Below, one piece after another: positions 10,576-22,722 of a stretch of DNA of 64,000 bases. The stretch's first letter is position 1. Each line of letters begins with the position of its first letter. A program made the translations under genes and the position numbers. This stretch comes from Aricia agestis (Eukaryota > Arthropoda > Insecta > Lepidoptera > Lycaenidae). The DNA lies in NCBI RefSeq assembly GCF_905147365.1, contig NC_056428.1:13918001-13982000 (forward strand), in the 5' to 3' direction. The notes beneath the pieces are model-generated. The model saw only the letters and a list, made by a program, of their open reading frames with translations. It was not told the DNA's origin and made no database searches.

Positions 10576-11677
10576 ATGAAAAATATAGATTATTATTTCA
10601 TGGAAAATATTATAATGTATCAGAATGTATGCAGTTAATTTCGAAAGTGTTGAAATGTGTCTATTGATTTATTGTAGTAATTAATTATACGTTAAGGTTA
10701 TTAACTGTAATAATTTATGTATGGAAATGTAGTAAATGAAAAACTTTTCATTAATTTCAGATTTTTAGGTCCCTGTACTAGTTTGTAACATTTTAGTCTG
10801 CAGGCAATGGTTGTTAAGGAGATTTTAGAAGGAGGAGAAGGAAGGTAAAGGGATTATAGGATTTATAGGAGGTGCGGCCACTAAGATAAAATCCTCTGAT
10901 CAAGTGAGGTGGTATACAGCTGGCCCACGCCATAGATTTCAGCTGTCGTATGTACAGAGTGTAACAAAACAAAGTAATAATACTTATGTGTGTTTGTATA
11001 AAGGTGCGCGTCCACTGGATCGGAATCGGAGCGTACGCAGGCAATCCGTCCGCTGCGTAACGCAGCGGACGGATTTGTTGCTTAAACCTTGTGGATTAAA
11101 TCTGTTTTATTGTTTTGTGTTTATTTAGCTATGTACAATAATTTTTATTGAAATAAAACATTTATTTGAGCTCATTTCTTTTTATTATTTTTTATTTTTT
11201 GTATGTTTAGAGTGGAAGGTTTTGCACTTAAAAAATTTAACTTTAGTTTTAATTTAAAAAAAATAATAAATGTTAATTTTTTTTCTTCTAAGTCCGACCT
11301 CTTGTTACGTAGTATATGTAATACTCCTTGTGAGTATAGTATTCGTTGTAACTTGTATGTACGACAGTACATATTAAGTCTATGGTTGTATGTACGACAG
11401 TGTCGACAGTACATATTAAGTCTATGGTTGTATGACATTCTCTTTGGCCATTTGTCGTTTGCAAAAACCCAAATGTCGTTTCGTGTGCATTAATTTCTTT
11501 TCTACAAAATATACAGATGAATAGATGACGGAAAACTTATTAGCCTTTTCAACAAGTTTAAGTTGTATTCTTATGTATTATTAACTGAGTATTTCATCTG
11601 CTGCTTTTGTTTCTGTAACCAAGAGATAGGTACAGTTACTATAATTCTAGAAGCTCTCTGCACAACCAAACCTAACC
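10576..11677. other. Intergenic sequence upstream of ZC3H15
   Basis: No gene supported. 11042-11075 is a near-perfect hairpin (AATCCGTCCGCTGCG and its inverse). 11340-11450 holds a short direct repeat built on GTATGTACGACAGTACATAT. The last 100 bases hold the presumed promoter and 5'UTR of ZC3H15, with CCTAACCATG at the start codon. Confidence 0.5.
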
Positions 11678-14600
11678 ATGCCGCCAAAGAAAGCTGGCAA
11701 TGCAGCCGGCAGCAAGAAAACGGAGCAGAAAAAGAAAGAAAAAGTGATAGAAGTAAGTATTTCAGAGATTTCTTTGAGTAAAATAAAATAGTTGAATGCT
11801 CATAGCGTTCATATCATAGCATATTGATAAGGGGTTAGTTTATTCTATTCTGAAGTTTGGGTCTTTCAACAATTTTTAAAACATAGACTACATTCTTACT
11901 TAGATGACTCAGTTGCAATATTAATATTGCTCAGTTTGATTACTGATTGCAATATTGTATTACCAAAGGTACAAAGGCTGTGAAGATTTAGAGTATGTGG
12001 AATAAAGTATGATACATCAATAATGTTATTATGTAATTTTGATATTATTCTTTACCTAACATCATTGAAGAGAAAAATTCTTGGTTTAACTCGTTCATTG
12101 TGGGCGTCGTAGACACAATAGATTTTCAATTGTTATGATGGCAGCTGGCTGCAGCTTGGGGCTTGATAGGTTAAATGTACTTTAATATTTTACAGGATAA
12201 AACATTTGGTATAAAAAACAAGAAAGGAGCCAAGCAGCAAAAGTTTATTCAGCAAGTTGAAAAGCAGGTGAAGAGCGGCGGCATCCATCCCGCCAAGCCT
12301 ATGGATGATAAGAAGAAGGAGAAAGAGCAAAAACTGAAGGAACAGAAAGAAATGGCAATGCTCTTCAAACCGGTGCAAACTCAAAAGGTTGAAAAAGGTA
12401 AAGAAAATGCTATTATGTTACAAGGAATCTGTCTGCTATGCATATTTCTATAGGAAAAGAGAAATTAATTGTTTCACTCATTTGGCTGGACATTTAATGT
12501 ATTTCTTATCATCCTATGCCTCTTTCAATAGCTTATGGTTAGTTCTAAGACTTTTCGTATTTATATTCAAGTGAATTGACAAAAACCATTTATATCACAT
12601 GGCTGCACTCTAAAGCCTCTTACGGTCGTTCCCAATATTTGATCTATCTCTGGTTTTGCCCTACTAGAGATAGGAATAGCTCACAATTGACATAAAATAT
12701 ATGTCTCTAATGTCTAATCTGAGCTATTCCTATCTCTAGTAGGGCAAAACCAGAGATAGATCAAATATTGGGAATGGCCGTTAGTTGATAATCATATAAT
12801 TTGGTATGGAGATACTTTGAGTCCTAGGAAAGCACATAGCAATGTAGTATTGATCATCAAAAATATATGATTCCTGTGCAGTAAACAAATTGAGACACAA
12901 CAAAGTTGTAGGTGCAGTGTTTTTCAACCTTTTTATGATGCAACCCTTCTGCTAAGAAAAAATATTTTGTGACCCCTTATCATTTGCTTATTTATCAAGT
13001 ATATACCTATGTTATGAATATATCCCTTTTTTAATTCTCCTACTCAATATTTAACAATCTTTATGTTTTTTTTTGGGGGGGGGGGGGGGGGGGGAGATAC
13101 TCACAGGTTGATATAATGCCCATTATAATGTTGAACTTTTCAATTACTTAAGTAATTTGTAGTTTAAAAATTGTAAAAAATCAAACACTTACACATTTTA
13201 CTATTTGACTAATGATCTATTAACTTCTGTTTCCAGGTACTGATCCAAAATCAGTGGTTTGTGCTTTCTTCAAGCAGGGCCAGTGCACAAAAGGAGACCG
13301 GTGCAAGTTCTCCCATGACCTTACTATTGAAAGAAAGGTAACATAATATTTTAATCTATTTATTACTACAAAAAAAAGTAATAAAATTTAATGGCATTTA
13401 AAAACATGTACTCAATCCTAATAAATTGACATGTTTCTGGCTTTGCGTGGCATGTGAAACATGCCATGCAAATTACTTATTAATTTACTAGAAAGATCTT
13501 TACTATGTATATTTTACTTTACTACTTTTATTCTTATCTGTCAAGAAACATTTTTAAAGTATCAGACAAGGACACAGCACATTAAGTAATTCTAAACACT
13601 ATGTGGATATTTTTATTAGGAAAAGAGTAAATTTGTTACTTCCTAATGTATCTCTAATACATATATAAAATTCTTGTGTCACAGTTTTTTTGCACGAATT
13701 TCTCCAAAACGGCTCAATTATTGATTTTAATGAATTTTTATGTATCATGTACATTAGTTAGGCCTGAAAATAGGTTTTTATCTACTTTTTAAATAGATAC
13801 TAGAAATAATTTATATGGCAAAACAATGTTTGCCTGGTCGGCTAGTAATATTATAATAATTGAATAGCTATTTCACTTTCTTTATCTAATACAACATTGT
13901 ATGGTTCTATCTTTTATAGTTTGGGCAGTGTACGCAAAATAAGTAAATGTTCTGGTTGTTTCCGAAAAACTGAAATATCTTATGGAACCCTATATTTTCC
14001 AAAATAAAAAGTAGCCTATGTTACTCGTGAATAATGTAGCTTTTGAATGGTGAAAGAATTTTTAAAATCGGTCCAGTAATTTTTGAGCCTATTCATTACA
14101 ATTAAACAAACAAACAAAGTTTACCTCTTTATAATATTAGTATAGACAATTTATTGTATTTCAGGCCGAGAAAAGGTCTCTTTATGTTGATATGCGAGAC
14201 GACGATACTATGGACAATTGGGATGAAGAAAAGCTCAAAGAGGTTGTGGAGAAGAAACACGGAGAAGGCGACAAACAAAGACCTACCACTGATATTGTAA
14301 GTACATACTTTTATTTGAGCTGTGGCATTCATTGATAATCTTCTATGCATACTAAGTTATACTATAGGTATAGTATAAGTAGTTACTTATGACTAGTACG
14401 AATTGTGTATTATATTAACACACTCGCTGTTGCCCGCGACTTCGTCCGCGTGGACTTCAGTTTATAGCGCGCGATGTCAACAAAATTGGTGTCAAAAGCT
14501 TTTATAAAAAAACCCTGGTACCCCTTAAATCAAAACAGCTGTGCAGTGTGCACACAATAAGAATTTCATTTTTTATATTAACTTTATATTTTATGCCAAA

Positions 14601-17600
14601 TTTTAAAGCTTATTTAGCCCCCCAATTACAACTTTACCCATAAACTATTTATCATTGATAGGTTTAAGGTTACGTCACTGCACAGATAAATTACTGAGTT
14701 ATTTAATAACGTAGAATAGATATAACAATCGAAAAAAATCGAAACTTGAACGTAAGAATATGATACCACCTCTTATAGAAAGACTTTTGAGCAAGCGTCA
14801 GCGCGATGTAGGAGACGCACGGCGCTATCTATTATGAATTTTTGGAACTAACTTAATTTGAACAAATTTACGCATTTTCACCCCCTTACAACCCTTTTTT
14901 CCAGTAAAAAAGTAGCCTATGTCCTTTTTCAGGCTTTAGGCTATCTGTATACAAAATTTCATTACAATCGGTTCGGTAGTTCGGTAGTTTTGGCGTTTGG
15001 CGTGAAAGCGAGACAGACAGACAGACAGAGATACTTTCGCAATTTTAATATTAGTATAGATTATGTACACACTGCACATCTGTTTTTGGTTATTTTGATT
15101 AATTAAGGGCCGCGCTACACCGGAATGGCAGCGGCGAGGCGAGCACTTTCAGCGCTGCCATTCCGGTGTAGCGCGGCCCTAAGAGGAGTACCAGTGGTAC
15201 CACTTACCAGGGTTTTAAAAAGTTTTTAAATTTGACACAAATTTTGTTGACACCGCGCGCTATAAACTAAAGTCCACGCGGACGACGTCGCGGGCAAGAG
15301 CTAGTTATGAATAAAAACAATATAATAAAGTAGGTATGATTAGTTCTGTTACAATGAAGTAAAAAATAAAACGCCATCTGTTTTCATATATTAGAATTAA
15401 AATGTTGATTGAATTGATATATTTTCTGGATGGAATATAGGCCAACACGGTACACTCGAACTCCTTTATTTTAGAGCGCCTTCTATTGTCAACTTGTCAC
15501 ATATTATATTAGAAATGCAGTAGGAGTTCTATAAGATAAGATAGATTGATTATTATTCTACCAAGTGATAATATTATTAAACATAATATTCTAACGTATT
15601 AAAAACTATAAACAAAAACATAATAAGTATGATTAGTTCTATGTTACAATGAAGTAAAAAATAAAACGCCATCTGTTGTCATATATTAGAACTAAAATGT
15701 TCATTGCATCCATATATTTCTGGATTTTTTATAATATTATACATAAAATATATTTAAGATTTTTGAAATATTATTATGATACATATTATATAATATTTAA
15801 TATACATCCAAGACCCAGGAACATTGAAAACTTTTTGTTCCGCCTGCGGGACTCGAACCCAGGACCCCCGGGATGAGCGCTGACCACGCGCTTAACCAAC
15901 TGAGTTACGGAGCCATCGGCAATAAAAACGACATTTGCTGTCACATGTAAGAACTACAATGCGAATTAATTTTCATCGATATTTTCATGGAAATAAGATA
16001 TTTCCCCACATCAAAATGTAGCATATGTCCTTTCTCAGGCTCTAGAATATCTATGTACAAAATTTCATTGCAATCGGTTCAGTAGTTTTGGCATGAAAGC
16101 GAGACAGAATTAGTAATAATAATATTATTATTAATGGACATTGTCCAAAAAAAATCACATGTACTTTTTATTTTTTTTTTCGTTAAAATAGGGTATTTTA
16201 AGAATATAAATTAAATAATTTTGAAATTCATTGGCTAGTTTTTTCTCAATACATTTTTAAAGTTTCGCTCTGACGTCATCATCGGCGGACAATTGACCTC
16301 TGAGTATGTTTTAAATTTCCTTTCAATCTTATTTATAATGGCTGGTTCGTCAAATGCAATTTCTCATTATGTGAAAGCTGATACGAGAAGCTTACCAAAA
16401 GTTCGAAACGTGATGTTGGTCGAATTTATTGCTAATTTAACACCATTGAAGGTCAAACAAAGGTTAAACATTTTTATTCAAAAATATAAGTAACTAATGG
16501 GTATTTTTTTCGTTTATATACAGAAAAACGATCACTGACCTTATTCCTCGAAATGTTTTTGTAATGAGCAAAATTAAAAAAAAATGGACAATCCCCATTC
16601 CGCAAAGCCGCGCTACCAACTGAGCCATGACAGAGGTCGTCCAATATTGTTTGGTCAATTTACTAAATTTATACTGCGAATATAATAAAATATATTGTAT
16701 TTTTTATAATTTGAACAAAAAATATAATAAAATTATAATCTATACTAATATTATTAAGCGGAAGAGTTTGTTTGTTTGAACGCGCTAATCTCAGGAACTA
16801 CCGATCCGATTTGAAAAATTCTTTCAGTGTTAGATAGCCCATTTGTTGAGGAAGGTTATAGGCTATATTTTATCACGCTAAGACTAATAGGAGCGAAGAA
16901 ATAGAGGAAAGTGTGGAAGAAACGGGGGGAAATTAATTGAAAGGGCTTATTTGAACGCGCTAATCTCAGGAACTACTGGTCCGATTTAAAAATTCTTTCA
17001 ATGTTAGATATTCCATTTATCGAGGAAGGTTATAGGCTATATTTTATCACGCTAAGTCTAATAGGAGCGAAGAAATAGAGGAAAATGTGGAAAAAACGGG
17101 GGAAATTATTTGAAAGGGCTTATTTGAACGCGCTAATCTCAGGAACTATTGATCCAATTTAAAAAAATCTTTCAGTGTTAGATAGCCCATTTATCGAGAA
17201 AGGCTATAGCTATATTTTATCACGTTAAAACTAATAGAAGAGAAAAGTGTGGAAAAAACGGGGGAAATTATTTGAAAGGGCTTATTTGAACGCACTTATC
17301 TCAGGAACTACTGGTCCGATTTCAAAAATTCTTTCAATGTTAGAGAGTCCATTTATTGAGAAAGGCTATAGGCTATATCTTATCACGCAAAGACTAATAA
17401 GAGCGAAAGAATAGAGGAAAGTGTGGAAAAACGGGGGAAATTATTTGAAAGGGCTTATCTCACGAACTACTGGAGCAATGTTTCTGTTATTTGGCACAGA
17501 TAAGAAGTAGACCACGTAAAGAATCATAGGCTATTTTTTGTGGACTAATTTGTCTGTGAAATATCTAATTTACGCGGGCGAAGCCGCGCAGAATGTTATA

Positions 17601-20600
17601 TTTCGCGTGGTCACGACATCACGCGTAAACGTCTGGACCCATTTTGCTGAAATTTGGTATAAAGATACTTTGAGTCCCAAAAAAGAACATAGGATACATT
17701 TTGTCGGAAAAATGTACGGTTACTGCACAATAAACTTTTATGATCATCGCCTAAACCAGGGCTTCCCAAACTTATTTGTACTGTGACGCCCTTGGGACTT
17801 TGCCATTTCTTTACGACGCCCCTCAACCCAGCCCCCAAAAATACTTTCTAATTTTAGAACTAGCCTACCCAACATAGGTTATCATAAAACACTATTTGGA
17901 CATTTATATGGTTAAGTTAGGGAAGCCCTGGCCTAAACTATTTAATCAATTTTGATGAAATTTGGCATGGAGATTGGAGATACTAATTTGAATCTGGGAC
18001 AAGGAATGTTTTTGTCCCGGAAAAATGTGCGGTTCCCACATAATATACTTTTCTGATTTGCGCGTAAACGATTCAATCGATGTACGGGAACAACTATAAA
18101 CTAAAGTCCACGCGGACGAAGTCGCGGGCAACAGCTAGTAAATTACATAAAACAGCACAAGCACGGGTACGTTGAAACGCGTAATACGTAAATATTGACA
18201 ATAGAATGTGCTATCTAAGTATAGGCACCTGCACCTGCATAATATCACAAAGTAGATACCAACATGTACCGAATGATTAACAATTTATCAATAATCCACC
18301 ATGTTGTGGATTTGGATTGTGTTAAATTGTAAAACATAAGTGCACTAAAAATTTTAAAACAAATTGAGATAAGAAACATGAGTTATAGACACACCTTCTA
18401 CTTTTGGACGTTTATTTTATGGGGGACTCTCTGTTTGCGTCACATCATCATCATATTCCCCTGTTTCCAGCTCATATTTTCTATTCTCTAAAAAATCATA
18501 AGTAACCAAAGATTGACATTCAGATCAAATTACGTATAAATACTTAAGTACCTCGGAATCCATTTGCTGCCATAATTAAACCTTCAAAACCACAAAAACT
18601 TCTAAAAACAAAATATATCTGCAGTAACTCAAGGACAAATGTTTAACTATTTTTAACTAAGAAAAAAAGCTTTTTATGATTTTACCTCTTTACAGTGCCA
18701 GTGAACACGCCTATCGTGCTACGTAATTTCATCCTGCAGTGCCGAGAGCACACCTAAGCATGTTTGCGTATTTTATAGGGCGGCATCGCTGGGAACTACT
18801 AGAAAATCGTGGTGGCATTGAATGTGCTGGTATACAAAATGGATTAACCGATAACCGTGTGATATGAACGATACAGATCAAAGATATCTGTTTAAAAATC
18901 ATTCTGACTTGTCAATTTGTAGGCAGGCAGTTTCTTCTTGTATAAGAATTCTTCATGATAACTGATTACTGATTAAGCATCTGTGTTCTAGTGAAACTAC
19001 AAAATTTTTGTTTTTTTTTGGTGAAATTGCTATGAATAATAAAAAACTAAGGAGGAGTAACTGTGTCAAAAATTTTGTCCGCGAGTCTACAAAATGTGAC
19101 CTGAATACATGCATACTTTATGCATGTATTCGGTACACAATTTTGTGTTTTTATACAAGTGACAGTTATTGTCAACGGCTTTATTTCCTTAATTTCATAG
19201 AGGAAAATAATACACGGGGCACTAAATTTGAATGTTGGTGTTTCGTAGCTATTGTCATATTTTAGCGTGCAAAAAAGAACCAAATTCAAAATGGTTGCAG
19301 TACTTATGGGAGTTACATTTCCTTAGTTTTTATTATTCGTAGCGAAATGGGCATTGTCCAAAAAAAATCACATGCACTTTTTATATTTTTTTTAGTTAAA
19401 ATAGGGTATTTCAAGAATATAAATGAAATAATTTTGAAATTCATTGGCTAGTTTTTCCTCAATAAATTTTTAAAGTTTCGCTCTGACGTCATCATCGGCG
19501 GCCAATAATTATTGACCTCTGCAGTATGTTTTTTTCCTTTCAATCTTATTTATAATGGCTGGTTCGTCAAATGCAAGTTCTCATAATGTGAAAGCTGATA
19601 CGAGAAGCTTACCAAAAGTTTGAAACGTAATGTTGGTCGAATTTATTGCTAATTTAACGCCATTGAAGGTCAAACAAAGGTTATACATATTTGTTCAAAA
19701 ATATAAGTAACTAATGGGTATTTTTTTCGTTTATATACAGAAAAACGATCACTGACCTTATTCCTCGAAATGTTTTTGTAATGAGCAAAATTAAAAAAAA
19801 ATGGACAATCCCCATTGTGACTTTAGTAAATAAATAAATTGTTAAATTTAACTTATTGCAATGGTGTTCTGAAAATCGTCATTTTGTATTTTACTTAATT
19901 TTTTTTACAGATTTGCAAGCATTTTCTGGAGGCTGTGGAGAAATCGAAATATGGATGGTTCTGGGAATGTCCTTCCGGTGGGAAGTGTATATACCGGCAC
20001 GCCCTACCTCCGGGCTTCGTACTGAAACGAGACAAGAAGAAGATGGAAGAAAAGAAGAATGAAATATCTCTCGTGGACCTAATAGAAAGAGAGCGAGCTG
20101 CGCTAGGGCCGAACCAAACTAAGATCACGCTTGAAACCTTCCTTGCATGGAAAAAGAAGAAGATTAAAGATAAACATGTGAGTGGTTACTTAAAGCATGT
20201 CCTAATTTGCTCATTGCAATGTAATAAAGTATTGTATAACATTATAGTTGCGTCCACGCGATAACTAAATAAAATCAAAGCTCGTGCTGAAATATTACAA
20301 TGATTGTTGAACACAGAAGTTACGTGTTGAAAAAATCCAAGAAATTGTCACAACGTAATGAAGTGGGCAATGGCAGAGACACCCAAACCTTATTGGACTT
20401 TTTTTTGTAGATAAATTGACTTTATTGCATTACCATTTACCATCATATTCTACAAGTTATGTCCTAAATACACAAATCTTTGATGTTTAAAGCTGCCTTT
20501 TGTGTTTAAGATTACAGTGTGTAAATGCAAAAAAGAAAATTATTTTATTCATTCAATAATTTTAAGATTATAATATGTAAATGCAATAGAGAATAGTTAT

Positions 20601-22636
20601 TCATTCCTGCTTGTTTTTACAGGACGCCAAGAACAAGGCGGAAGAGCAGAAGCGTAGCGACTTTAAGGCCGGTCGGGCCGTCGGTCTGTCTGGACGAGAG
20701 ATGTTCTCCTTCGACCCAGCGTTGGCGGCTGATGCTGATGAGGACGGTGACGAGACCTTCGACCTGGCCAAATATGATGATGGAGAGGAACCGGACACGA
20801 ACCAGTACAGAGATATTGAGCTGGAACTTATGGGATTGGAGGCTGAGGTGAGTTTAGAAACTGTGCTTCAGTTTACAGCGAGACTTAACTTGATGCAGTT
20901 TAACGCTGATCTCACATTTGTCAGCACCGTACGCATCGCATAGTACGCGAAATGCGGCGCGTACGGTGCGGATAACTTTTTGGAGTTTCACATCATTTCA
21001 TACAACGAATTTTAAAATGTGGCGCTTAGGTGCTGACAACTGTGCGATCAGATTTAAACTGTGCTGTGATATAAAACTGCTCTTAAGGCGAGGATAAACC
21101 TCAATTTGTTATTCCGCGACTTCCGGTTTACCTAGTTCCAATATAATTACGAAGTTTTAAAAATATGAGATATAAAGCACAATATTTAAAATACCTTAAA
21201 CCATAAACATTTTAATAAAACGTAATACTTTGGCTGTAATTAATTTACAAACTCACCTCCGATAAAAATCTATTTCATCAAAATATAAGTATTAACTAGG
21301 ATAATTATACATTTTATTTGAATAAATTGTTAGTAAATCTATATTAAAAACTCTTTAACCGAACAATTTTGTTTCTTAATGTTTATTTCCAAAGATATTT
21401 AAAAAAAACATGATAAATAGAGAAGATTCGCTCGAGTGACTACAGTTTTAGGCTAAGCTAAAATGAATCTTATTGCGATGCGTATACGCTTGGTCTTTGG
21501 TTGTGTGCAAAGTTATCGTTTTGGATTGAGATTAATCCCCGCCTTAAGGCTGCGTTTCCACTGGAGCGGAGCGGAGCCGAATTGACCAATCACCATGCTC
21601 GAAATCTTCGCTGTGATACCGCTGGAATAGCATGGTTGGTCAATTCAGGCTCCGCTCCGCTCCGCTTCAGTGGAAACGCAGCCTAATAATGTAATGACTC
21701 AAGATAGACATTTGTTTGTAAGTCAGGATTTTGCCGTACTGCGCTTATTTAGGCGCCTCCATGTTACGTATTTTTTTATGTTGATCTATGTGATACATAA
21801 CTAACTTGTGAAGGTCCTTACCACTTTTTATAAAAACGAAATGTTACTAGCACTTGCGCGATGTAGCTGACAAACAACGACATCTATTATGAATTATTGG
21901 AAGTAACTTAACTTACGCATAACAATTATTGTCTTACAACACAATGAGGAAGTTCTATTATTAAAGTTCAACTTTGAGCTGTCTTAGCACCCGGCACCGT
22001 GTTGTGTTTCTGTCGATATAAGCAGCTATTGCTGCTTCTACAATAGCATAGTAAAAGGAGGGGAAGTAAGTTATCTTCATACAAAGGCACCGCCGATACT
22101 ATGGCGCACACAAACAAGCCGCGCGCGATGCCTTTGTATGAAGATAACTTACTTCCCCTCCTTTTACTATGTTATTGTAGAAGCAGCAATAGCTGCTTAT
22201 ATCGACAGAAACACAACACGATGCCGGGTGCTAAGACAGCTCAAAGTTGAACTTTAATAATACTAGCTCCTCATTGTATTGTAAGACAATAATTATTGTT
22301 ATGCGTACAATAGAGTGTACATTTTTAACCATTCTCGACTAAGCTAGGCTGCATGGGGTTTTCCAAAGTTTTTATACACAATAATTATTATAATATCTCT
22401 CATCTTTCTGGTATACTGCTAAACTATAAAGCAATATTTTAATATTACAGGCTGATGATACCGGCACAAAAGCAACTGAAGACAGATTGCAGCAGCTCGG
22501 TCGAGGTCTAGAGAACGGAGAGACGGAGGAGACTGGTGAAACTCCAGACACGGGCGGGGCAGTGCCCATCAACGAAAACCTCTTCCTCGATGAAGACCTA
22601 GACGAAGAACTACAGAACCTAGACCTAGAAGACTAA
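11678..22636 (+). CDS. ZC3H15: ZC3H15 / DRG family-regulatory protein 1 (DFRP1)
   Basis: Seven coding exons: 11678-11752, 12196-12397, 13237-13337, 14165-14296, 19911-20177, 20623-20847 and 22451-22636. They give 1,188 nt, or 395 residues, close to the family length of about 400-426. The start is MPPKKAGNAAGSKK, a lysine-rich head. The first CCCH finger is in exon 3 (CAFFKQGQCTKGDRCKFSH); the second is in exon 5 (CKHFLEAVEKSKYGW...CPSGGKCIYRH). The DFRP region with LVDLIERERAALGPNQTKIT and an acidic C-terminus follow. Family knowledge: binds and stabilises the translational GTPase DRG1 and associates with ribosomes. All junctions are GT/AG and phases agree. Introns 4 and 6 are full of transposons. 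An AATAAA lies at 22723, and the gene converges on PTER. Confidence 0.95.
12091..12173. repeat. Short TTAA-associated repeat, family F
   Basis: An 80-90-bp unit with the constant core AGACACAATAGATTTTCAAT and a GATRGGTTAA end. Similar copies are at about 22784-22855, 25289-25373 and 51860-51940, plus an inverted piece at about 32262-32330. The edges resemble TTAA plus CCCATCAA on the other strand, which fits a tiny piggyBac-type MITE. This is inference. Confidence 0.5.
12623..12780. mobile_element. PIF/Harbinger-type foldback MITE (158 bp) in ZC3H15 intron 2
   Basis: Arms of about 62 bases are near-exact inverse copies (CGGTCGTTCCCAATATTTGA at the left). A 3-bp TTA duplication lies at 12620-12622 and 12781-12783, the target preference of PIF/Harbinger elements. 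No coding. Confidence 0.85.
12784..13236. other. Remainder of ZC3H15 intron 2
   Basis: No gene. It holds a lone hAT-like end (TTTTTCAACCTTTTTATGATGC region near 12920) and a pure run of about 19 G at 13076-13094. Confidence 0.5.
13651..14150. repeat. Non-LTR 3'-end-like repeats in ZC3H15 intron 3
   Basis: 13651-13850 matches a dispersed repeat whose other copy is at about 60726-61080 (shared TTAGGCCTGAAAATAGG type words). 14000-14150 looks like an RTE-like tail (CAAACAAAGTTTACC...ATAATATTAGTATAGA). No ORF. Confidence 0.5.
14425..15305. repeat. RTE/SINE-like repeat family A, copy 1, with inverted second end
   Basis: Begins CTGTTGCCCGCGACTTCGTC and runs to a GACA-rich tail ending ATTAGTATAGAT at 15060. 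From about 15200 the start of the same family follows again in the opposite direction (…ACTAAAGTCCACGCGGACG). Other copies: 36229-37060, 48570-49224, 59376-60052 and, inverted, 62058-62670. Tail words such as AATCGGTTCGGTAGTTTTGG are typical of lepidopteran non-LTR 3' ends. No ORF. Confidence 0.75.
15108..15180. mobile_element. 73-bp hairpin MITE nested in repeat A copy 1
   Basis: GGGCCGCGCTACACCGGAAT at the left is mirrored at the right, and a TAA duplication flanks it (PIF/Harbinger-type target). The matching place in the sister copy near 36915-36942 keeps only the right half, so that copy has lost one arm. Confidence 0.75.
15306..16132. repeat. Block duplicated at 37061-38190
   Basis: After repeat A, both loci continue with the same sequence (TATGAATAAAAACAATATA, then AAATAAAACGCCATCTGTTT and TGGATGGAATA). 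The two 1.7-2.0-kb stretches (14425-16112 and 36229-38190) are therefore a duplicated composite, not independent insertions. The copy at 37 kb has an extra snap-back MITE; this one keeps the empty site. Confidence 0.75.
15790..15915 (-). mobile_element. tRNA-derived SINE
   Basis: On the minus strand the head reads GGCTCCGTAACTCAGTTGG with an A-box (TAACTCAGTTGG), and about 45 bases later the B-box GGTTCGAGTCC. This is a tRNA-like RNA polymerase III promoter followed by a non-tRNA body (GCAGGCGGAACAAAAAG). A shortened copy without the A-box end is at about 37908-38002. It is not a functional tRNA gene, because the 3' acceptor half and folding are absent. Confidence 0.75.
16133..16599 (+). mobile_element. 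Non-autonomous DNA transposon with a retained exon, copy 1
   Basis: 467 bp. Left end AATGGACATTGTCCA and right end TGGACAATCCCCATT are imperfect inverse copies. Inside, ATG at 16339 opens a 41-codon frame (MAGSSNAISHYVKADTRS...) ending at a plausible AG/GT donor. A TATATACAG acceptor follows about 70 bases later. It looks like an internal deletion product that kept the first exon and intron of a transposon gene. Second copy at 19346-19816. Confidence 0.65.
16600..16640 (-). repeat. Fragment of a second tRNA-like SINE head
   Basis: The minus strand reads CATGGCTCAGTTGGTAGCGC, a tRNA 5' half with an A-box. It is cut off at 16599 by the DNA transposon next to it. Confidence 0.55.
16778..17470. 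repeat. Tandem array, about four units of 162-175 bp
   Basis: GAACGCGCTAATCTCAGGAAC-like starts recur at 16778, 16953, 17126 and 17288, with a truncated fifth start near 17456. Each unit carries TTCTTTCAGTGTTAGATAG and AATAGAGGAAA-type words. The array sits between an RTE-like start (ATACTAATATTATTAAG) at about 16742 and its end (ACGCGGGCGAAGCCGCG) near 17570. A middle segment of one repeat has therefore expanded in place. Confidence 0.8.
17757..17930. mobile_element. hAT-type MITE (174 bp)
   Basis: Ends CAGGGCTTCCC and GGGAAGCCCTG. Perfect 8-bp target duplication GCCTAAAC at 17749-17756 and 17931-17938. Both are hallmarks of hAT elements. No coding. It lies inside an older repeat in ZC3H15 intron 4. 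Confidence 0.9.
17939..19029. other. ZC3H15 intron 4, unclassified part
   Basis: Starts with the tail of an RTE-like repeat (to about 18137, ending GCGGGCAACAGCTAGT). About 18140-19029 shows no ORF, hairpin or family I can name. Confidence 0.45.
19030..19342. mobile_element. MITE with CTACGAATAATAAAAACTAA ends, copy 1
   Basis: 313 bp. The end word and TAAGGA follow-on appear inverted at 19315-19342. A second copy of 226 bp is at 53471-53696. No coding, and no clear target duplication. Confidence 0.7.
19346..19816 (+). mobile_element. Non-autonomous DNA transposon with a retained exon, copy 2
   Basis: 471 bp, very similar to 16133-16599 and in the same intron, same orientation, 3.2 kb away. 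The short MAGSSNA frame starts at about 19556 but has a stop (TGA) after about 23 codons, so this copy is degenerate. Confidence 0.65.
20880..21345. repeat. Dispersed repeats in ZC3H15 intron 6
   Basis: 20905-21015 shares GAAATGCGGCGCGTACGGTG and TTTCATACAACGAATT with 23380-23485. 21083-21175 (GGCGAGGATAAACC...) recurs at 50717-50820. No coding. Confidence 0.6.
21548..21683. mobile_element. Harbinger-type MITE (136 bp)
   Basis: Ends GGCTGCGTTTCCACTG and its inverse, flanked by TAA on both sides. A relative with the same end type is at 24886-25030. Confidence 0.85.
21914..22307. repeat. 394-base hairpin in ZC3H15 intron 6
   Basis: Left arm 21914-22089 and right arm 22129-22307 are inverse copies, with only a handful of mismatches that I can see. 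They are separated by a 39-base CG-rich loop. The ends read TACGCATAACAATTATTGTC. No target duplication is obvious, so it could be a foldback element or an inverted duplication. If transcribed as part of the intron it would form a long double-stranded RNA. Confidence 0.85.
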
Positions 22637-22722
22637 GTGTATATACATTTTTTTTTATTTTTTGTTTGTAACATACAAATTGGCAAGTATTTTTGATTTT
22701 ACTAAGCTAAAATATTGGCGCT

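Noticed and set aside
15842..15915. Possible tRNA gene
   Set aside because: Has A- and B-boxes on the minus strand but no proper acceptor stem or anticodon arm. It continues into a SINE body and has a second copy.
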